Below are positions 8,582 through 11,744 of a stretch of DNA of 11,744 nucleotides, piece after piece. The translations under genes and the position numbers were made by a program. The stretch is from NCBI GenBank assembly GCA_029557025.1, contig JAKPRU010001076.1, positions 1 through 11,744 on the forward strand. Reading direction: 5' to 3'. Below the pieces are notes generated by a model, which worked only from the letters and a program-made list of their open reading frames with translations, did not search any database and was not told the DNA's origin. Positions within the stretch are counted from its first letter, which is position 1; each line of letters starts with the position of its first letter. Source of the stretch: Candidatus Omnitrophota bacterium. GTDB lineage: Bacteria; Hinthialibacterota; Hinthialibacteria; Hinthialibacterales; JAKPRU01.

Positions 8582-8697
8582 TCACGTTCCTTCACCGCCT
8601 TCCGGCTCTGTCGAACAAAGGAAGAATCGGATTGGAAGGAATAAGAAGGGCAAGAAATGGCGAGTACCGGCTCTCAATTGTAAGTTTATCCGGTTCT

Positions 8698-8706
8698 TTT
8701 ATACCA
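8698..8706 (-). promoter_or_regulatory. Candidate extended -10 promoter of nifJ
   Basis: TGGTATAAA on the minus strand matches an extended -10 element (TGn followed by TATAAA, five of six against TATAAT). No good -35 hexamer sits 16-18 bases upstream. Initiation here would give nifJ a leader of about 150 bases. Confidence 0.38.
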
Positions 8707-8814
8707 CAAACCGCCCCAGTCCGGCAGTCTGACGGGGGGAAGGGGGAGGCGAGTTTGGAAAGGGGAGGGTGGACAACCGATCCGCCGGTCATCGCATCAT
8801 CGCTTTTTCCTATT

Positions 8815-9066
8815 CTATCCCGAATGTCCCCGGTAAAAAGACGGCAGTTCGCCGAACGTTTTCATGAGATTTTCGTCCCCGGTGATCTCGGAATCATACC
8901 GGACCACGATCCCCGAAATCTCTCCCCGCTCGCTCATCGAGACCTCCAGTACTCCCCCCATCCCGCCCAGCACGTCACGGATCTCCTGAATGCACTTGGG
9001 GCACTGATACCCGCATTCGGGGATGATGGGATTACAGTCCAGGTGGAAGAATTTCTGGACGTGCAT
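8815..9066 (-). CDS. Small four-cysteine protein with HMA-like (heavy-metal-associated) fold
   Basis: Eighty-three residues, predicted cytoplasmic with no signal or membrane segment. Cysteines lie at 11, 18, 22 and 25 (C-x6-C-x3-C-x2-C). GYQCPKCIQEI resembles the metal-binding GMxCxxC loop plus first helix of HMA domains. It is followed by LEVSMSERG and EISGIVVRYDSE (two strands) and ENLMKTFGEL (second helix). The final HMA strand is not evident, and the two extra cysteines are not standard for HMA. A copper chaperone, a zinc-knuckle protein or an uncharacterised small family are all possible. GGAG lies nine bases before the ATG. A sigma-70-like promoter precedes it at 9211-9239, and it is followed by nifJ after about 280 bases. 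Confidence 0.65.
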   Translation of the reverse strand: MHVQKFFHLDCNPIIPECGYQCPKCIQEIRDVLGGMGGVLEVSMSERGEISGIVVRYDSEITGDENLMKTFGELPSFYRGHSG

Positions 9067-9210
9067 GGTGAGGCGCTCCGCTGATTTTCAAGCCCAGCCT
9101 TTACTCCCTCTTCCTTCCCCTCGCCCCGATCCCCGTCCAGATAATCGCTGGCGACCGCGATCACGTGCATCCGGCCACAAAATTCGTGATGGAATCCTCA
9201 ATTACCGGGA

Positions 9211-9239
9211 AGGGTATTCTGGCGGAAACGGGATGTCAA
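9211..9239 (-). promoter_or_regulatory. Candidate sigma-70 promoter of the HMA-like gene
   Basis: On the minus strand a perfect TTGACA (9234-9239) is followed after 17 bases by TACCCT (9211-9216, three of six against TATAAT). It lies about 145 bases before the start of the four-cysteine protein. The rest of 9067-9290 shows no recognisable gene: the frames there are short, and no toxin fragment is visible downstream of the antitoxin. Confidence 0.5.
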
Positions 9240-9292
9240 TAGAAAAATCGTGTTCTCTTGCGCTTTCCAGTCTTCTTGACAATCGCCCGGAC

Positions 9293-9513
9293 TCAACGCT
9301 CCTCGATGATCGCCTTGGACAACTCGGCATCTTTCACGGCCAACCTCGGCCCCGGCCGTTTCCAGGATGGTTCACGATCTCCCTGTTCCCAGAGTGACGC
9401 ACTTCCGCGATGGGACGCCCATGACGGATCAGAACAATCGTTTCGCCGTGTTCTACCTCGGTGATGAAACCGGATGCGCGTTTCCGAAGTTCTGTGAAGG
9501 TAACCGTTTTCAT
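9293..9513 (-). pseudogene. Phd/YefM-family antitoxin, frameshifted, without cognate toxin
   Basis: The N-terminal frame from the ATG at 9513 reads MKTVTFTELRKRASGFITEV and then HGETIVLIRHGRPIAEVRHS. This is the DNA-binding and dimerisation half of Phd-type antitoxins of type II toxin-antitoxin pairs. After about residue 41 it continues as nonsense and stops at 9334. The typical toxin-neutralising tail, PSWKRPGPRLAVKDAELSKA followed by IIEER, sits in a different frame and ends at 9293. Joining the halves around 9375-9395 gives about 72 residues, near the usual length, and needs one inserted base. A PIN-domain toxin normally follows directly, but nothing like one is seen in 9067-9292. The N-terminal half could still be made as a 59-residue peptide. 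The family call is confident; true decay versus sequencing indel is open. Confidence 0.78.
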
Positions 9514-9547
9514 GCTGTCCTGCAGTCTGTATCGCAATGTACACTGT

Positions 9548-9576
9548 CGTATATGGAATAATGTGCAAAATGACAA
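9548..9576 (-). promoter_or_regulatory. Candidate promoter of the phd remnant
   Basis: TTGTCA (9571-9576, five of six against TTGACA) and TATACG (9548-9553, four of six against TATAAT) are separated by 17 bases on the minus strand. They lie about 35 bases before the antitoxin ATG. AGGA lies five bases before that ATG. A palindromic TGTACA follows the -10 box and could be part of an autoregulatory operator, as Phd proteins usually repress their own promoter. Confidence 0.5.
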
Positions 9577-9585
9577 TCCGCACAC

Positions 9586-9620
9586 AAAAAAAAACGGGAG
9601 ACCAAGCGGTCTCCCGTTTT
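9586..9620 (-). terminator. Strong intrinsic terminator of trpB (bidirectional)
   Basis: A perfect 13-base-pair stem (9591-9603 with 9608-9620, core CGGGAGACC/GGTCTCCCG) has a four-base loop. On the minus strand a run of nine T residues follows, about 28 bases past the trpB stop. The plus strand also has TTTT at the stem end, so some bidirectional activity is possible. Confidence 0.95.
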
Positions 9621-9647
9621 CTGCATACCGACTGAATGGTTAGCCGG

Positions 9648-11003
9648 CTATCCCACTTTCGGCAGTTTTGCCAGCGCTTCCTGGAGCTTCTCTTCCGGGA
9701 AATCATAGTCCATGAGTTCCCCGGCGAAGTAGCGGTCGTAAGCGCCCAAGTCGAAATAGCCATGGCCGGAGCAGTTGAAGACAATCACCTTTTCTTTGCC
9801 CTCGGCCTTGGCCCGCAAGGCTTCTTCGATGGCAACTGCGATGGCATGAGAGGTCTCCGGCGCCGGAAGAAGCCCTTCGGTGCGGGTGAATTGAATGGCC
9901 GCATCGAAGACCTTTGTCTGGTAGACGGCGACAGCCTCGATCAGTTTTTCGTGTACCAGGAGGCACAGGCTTTGCGCAGCGCCATGATAGCGCAATCCGC
10001 CCGCGTGGATTCCCGGCGGCACGAAGGTGTGGCCCAATGTGTACTGTTTCAGCACCGGAGTGAGATGGGCGGTATCGCCGTAATCGTAAGCATAACAGCC
10101 CCTGGTTAATGTCGGACAGGCGGTAGGCTCCACGGCAATGATACGCAGATCGTTACCTTCCATCTTTCTCTTCATAAATGGATACGCAAATCCGGCGAAG
10201 TTGCTGCCGCCACCGACACAACCGATCAGAATATCCGGCTTTTCATCGACCAGCGCGAGCTGCTTTTCGGTTTCCAGGCCGACAACGGTCTGGTGGAGCA
10301 GGACATGGTTGAGAACGCTGCCAAGGGAATACCGGGTGTCATCGTGCTTCACCGCGTCCTCGACGGCTTCGCTGATGGCGATGCCCAGAGAGCCGGGGCA
10401 GTCGGGGTCCTCGGCGAGGATGGCCCGCCCAGAATCGGTGAGATCCGTAGGGCTGGCGAAAACCTCGGCTCCGAACGATTGCATAAACGACTTGCGGTAA
10501 GGTTTCTGTTGATAACTGACCTTGACCATGTACACGGTGCATTTCAAACCGAACATGCACGCGGCAAAGGCAAGCGCGCTCCCCCATTGTCCCGCGCCGG
10601 TTTCTGTGGCCAGACGGGAAATACCTTCCTGTTTGTTGTAATAGGCCTGCGGGACGGCGGTATTGGGTTTGTGGCTTCCCGGTGGGCTGACCCCTTCGTG
10701 CTTGTAATAGATTCGTGCAGGGGTCTTCAGGGCTTTCTCCAGAGCGGTTGCGCGAATCAGCGGGGTTGGCCGCCACACTTGATAGATCCGCCGGACATCG
10801 TCCGGAATAGGTATCCAGCGTTCCTGAGAAACCTCCTGCCGGATCAGTTCCATCGGGAAAATGGGGGCAAGCAGGTCCGGCGTGATCGGTTGATAGGTCT
10901 CCGGATGCAGCGGTGGATCCAACGGCCTCGGCAGATCGGGAATGATATTGTACCACTCCTGGGGGATATCCTTCTCACTGAGCAAAATCTTACGTGTGTC
11001 CAT
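9648..11003 (-). CDS. trpB: Tryptophan synthase beta chain, TrpB2-type (PLP-dependent)
   Basis: A 451-residue cytoplasmic PLP enzyme that condenses indole with serine to give tryptophan. The length and the N-terminal extension ([20 protein letters not shown]) identify the TrpB2 class rather than TrpB1 (about 400 residues). Key residues are the PLP lysine K112 in [10 protein letters not shown], the catalytic glutamate E134 in ETGAGQWG, the phosphate-binding loop GGGSN at 264-268, [14 protein letters not shown] at 374-387 and [11 protein letters not shown] near 410-420. It stands alone: no trpA or other trp gene is in the window, as is common for TrpB2, which does not form the usual tight complex with TrpA. 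It may use free indole or salvage it. AAGGAG lies nine bases before the ATG. A promoter at 11053-11081 and the terminator at 9586-9620 make it a single-gene unit. The leader has no run of Trp codons, so ribosome-mediated trp attenuation is not evident. Confidence 0.95.
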   Translation of the reverse strand: MDTRKILLSEKDIPQEWYNIIPDLPRPLDPPLHPETYQPITPDLLAPIFPMELIRQEVSQERWIPIPDDVRRIYQVWRPTPLIRATALEKALKTPARIYYKHEGVSPPGSHKPNTAVPQAYYNKQEGISRLATETGAGQWGSALAFAACMFGLKCTVYMVKVSYQQKPYRKSFMQSFGAEVFASPTDLTDSGRAILAEDPDCPGSLGIAISEAVEDAVKHDDTRYSLGSVLNHVLLHQTVVGLETEKQLALVDEKPDILIGCVGGGSNFAGFAYPFMKRKMEGNDLRIIAVEPTACPTLTRGCYAYDYGDTAHLTPVLKQYTLGHTFVPPGIHAGGLRYHGAAQSLCLLVHEKLIEAVAVYQTKVFDAAIQFTRTEGLLPAPETSHAIAVAIEEALRAKAEGKEKVIVFNCSGHGYFDLGAYDRYFAGELMDYDFPEEKLQEALAKLPKVG

Positions 11004-11052
11004 TCATTCAATCTCCTTCACGGTGAGTCATCAAATACCCACTCATCTACCA

Positions 11053-11081
11053 ACTATGCCACAGCCGAACGGGAATGCCAA
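11053..11081 (-). promoter_or_regulatory. Candidate sigma-70 promoter of trpB
   Basis: On the minus strand TTGGCA (11076-11081, five of six) and CATAGT (11053-11058, four of six) are separated by exactly 17 bases. Transcription would start around 11045, leaving a leader of about 40 bases that contains the AAGGAG ribosome site at 11013-11018. The TTGGCA part resembles a sigma-54 -24 element, but no matching -12 element is present. Confidence 0.55.
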
Positions 11082-11086
11082 GGAAA

Positions 11087-11304
11087 TCACCCCTTTTTCA
11101 GCGATTCCGCAACAAGTTGCTGGAAGGAGGGGTTGGGTGAAGGAATTGCTGGGTTTACGGGTTGGAGGGGATACTTGGGAGATTCGACGGGGAGATTTGG
11201 GTGGGTAAATAGCGGAAAATGGAAGGGATTGTCGGTGCAAAGGACAGGGGTATCCTGTGGGGCATAGGCCGAGGAGACGGGAGGGGAGGAATGGGTGGGG
11301 CGAG
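11087..11304. other. Gene-free, strongly strand-asymmetric G-rich (plus) / C-rich (minus) spacer
   Basis: No credible gene is seen between the IS remnant and the trpB promoter. The plus strand is dominated by purines with many GGG and GGGG runs; the minus strand, which is the transcribed sense here, is correspondingly C-rich and G-poor. A canonical four-run G-quadruplex motif lies at 11279-11300 on the plus strand (runs at 11279, 11283, 11293 and 11297; loops of one, about six and one base). A minus-strand frame across this tract would code for a proline/serine-rich product and is best read as a composition artefact. The tract could act as a Rho-utilisation region insulating trpB from readthrough. 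Confidence 0.4.
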
Positions 11305-11601
11305 TTAAGGAGGGGGGGAAGGAATCCGGGTAGGGAGGGTGTCCTGGAGATCGTGCTGGACGAGATCCTGATAGAGGAGGCAGGCCAAGGGGATGGTGGT
11401 GAGTTTCCGACGACAGCATTCTTGGAGATTTAAATGGTAAAGGGAGCTCATAAGGAGATGGGCCATGGCCAGGGTGAGAAGAAAGGCCAGGATGGCGTTG
11501 GGTTCAGGTTTGAAACAGTGGTCCAAAGCCCAATGGGTACAGAGATCATTAAAGCCGCGATTTTCGATTTCCCCGCGGCGATGGCCGATGACCCGGATGT
11601 C
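11305..11601 (-). pseudogene. C-terminal fragment of a DDE-type IS transposase
   Basis: Reading the minus strand in the frame that ends at 11305 gives RVIGHRRGEIENRGFNDL, then CTHWALDHCFKPEPNAILAF and LLTLAMAHLLMSSLYHLNLQ. The pattern R-x-EIENRGFNDLCTHWxLDHCF followed by a hydrophobic helix is the conserved end of IS4-like/ISNCY transposases, containing the last catalytic glutamate region. No N-terminal half with the two catalytic aspartates is present. The only in-frame start is a TTG at 11526 within the motif, so translation of this piece as such is doubtful. The frame differs from that of the accessory ORF fragment next to it. Confidence 0.75.
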
Positions 11602-11603
11602 GC

Positions 11604-11744
11604 GACCCGCTGCTCACCGTTCGCATAGTGGGAGAGATACAAGGACACATGTCGCTCTCCCCGGCGGCAACGGCATCCCGGTTTCCCACACACCCGGGCC
11701 ATTTCCACCAGACTTCCGCGTAACAATCCGTGGGAATGCACCAG
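11604..11744 (-). pseudogene. N-terminal fragment of a DUF6788-like IS-associated protein
   Basis: The frame is open at the window edge and reads GLLRGSLVEMARVCGKPGCR, then CRRGERHVSLYLSHYANGEQ. RGSLVE-x4-CGKPGCRC is the cysteine-rich signature of small proteins often found directly upstream of this kind of transposase. After GEQRV the homology ends, and the frame continues out of phase over the transposase fragment until a stop at 11448. The start is probably a few codons beyond the window edge or at the GTG at 11741. The family name is from recall; the truncation is visible directly. Confidence 0.65.

Larger units (their letters stand above)
11305..11744 (-). mobile_element. Remnant of an insertion sequence (accessory ORF plus DDE-type transposase), internally deleted, runs off the window
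   Basis: Two pieces that usually belong to consecutive genes of one element are fused here: the start of a DUF6788-like accessory ORF and the C-terminal end of a transposase. The middle of the element is missing. I could not identify terminal inverted repeats, because the right end lies outside the window and the left end merges into the G-rich spacer. The element cannot encode a working transposase. Confidence 0.72.

Noticed and set aside
8934..9170. Minus-strand frame starting MHVIAVASDYLDGD in the leader of the HMA-like gene.
   Set aside because: It soon runs out of frame over the four-cysteine gene, resembles no known family, and is not a recognisable toxin remnant.
11008..11046. Twelve-codon frame (MSGYLMTHREGD) upstream of trpB as a possible leader peptide for attenuation.
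   Set aside because: It has no Trp codons, no ribosome site, and its ATG coincides with the predicted transcription start. No alternative hairpins were seen.
11087..11419. Minus-strand frame encoding a proline/serine-rich 110-residue protein.
   Set aside because: The amino-acid bias follows directly from the C-rich strand composition, it overlaps the transposase fragment, and it has no ribosome site.
1..11744. CRISPR arrays, tRNA or rRNA genes, phage integrase sites, tandem repeats.
   Set aside because: None was seen on either strand; no regularly spaced repeats or tRNA-like cloverleaf sequences could be recognised by eye.

Overview
The window looks like chromosomal DNA from an anaerobic or fermentative bacterium. 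A single-chain pyruvate:ferredoxin oxidoreductase implies ferredoxin-based pyruvate oxidation. A stand-alone TrpB2-type tryptophan synthase beta chain and a secreted GH67-like glycoside hydrolase fit a free-living organism that handles plant-type polysaccharide. I cannot place it in a phylum from the sequence alone.

Layout. Positions 1-1299 (+) hold the 3' part of a ClC-family chloride channel/transporter with two C-terminal CBS domains; its start lies outside the window. All other genes are on the minus strand. In transcription order (right to left) they are: a deleted insertion-sequence remnant at the right edge (11305-11744); a pyrimidine-rich spacer with a candidate promoter; trpB2 (9648-11003), ended by a near-perfect terminator; a frameshifted Phd-family antitoxin with no toxin (9293-9513); a small four-cysteine HMA-like protein (8815-9066) behind a TTGACA promoter; nifJ/PFOR (4974-8537), ended by a long stem-loop; a GH67-like hydrolase split by a one-base frameshift (2419-4843); and a REC-Hpt phosphorelay protein lacking a kinase (1420-2259). 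That protein converges with the ClC gene.

The genes appear to be mostly independent transcription units. Strong terminators follow nifJ and trpB, and candidate promoters precede nifJ, the HMA-like gene, phd and trpB. I see no multi-gene pathway and no convincing undescribed system. The points worth a second look are signs of decay (two single-base frameshifts, a toxin-less antitoxin, an internally deleted IS element), a channel-type residue in the ClC protein, a possible leader peptide overlapping the nifJ start, and long strand-asymmetric C/G tracts between genes.
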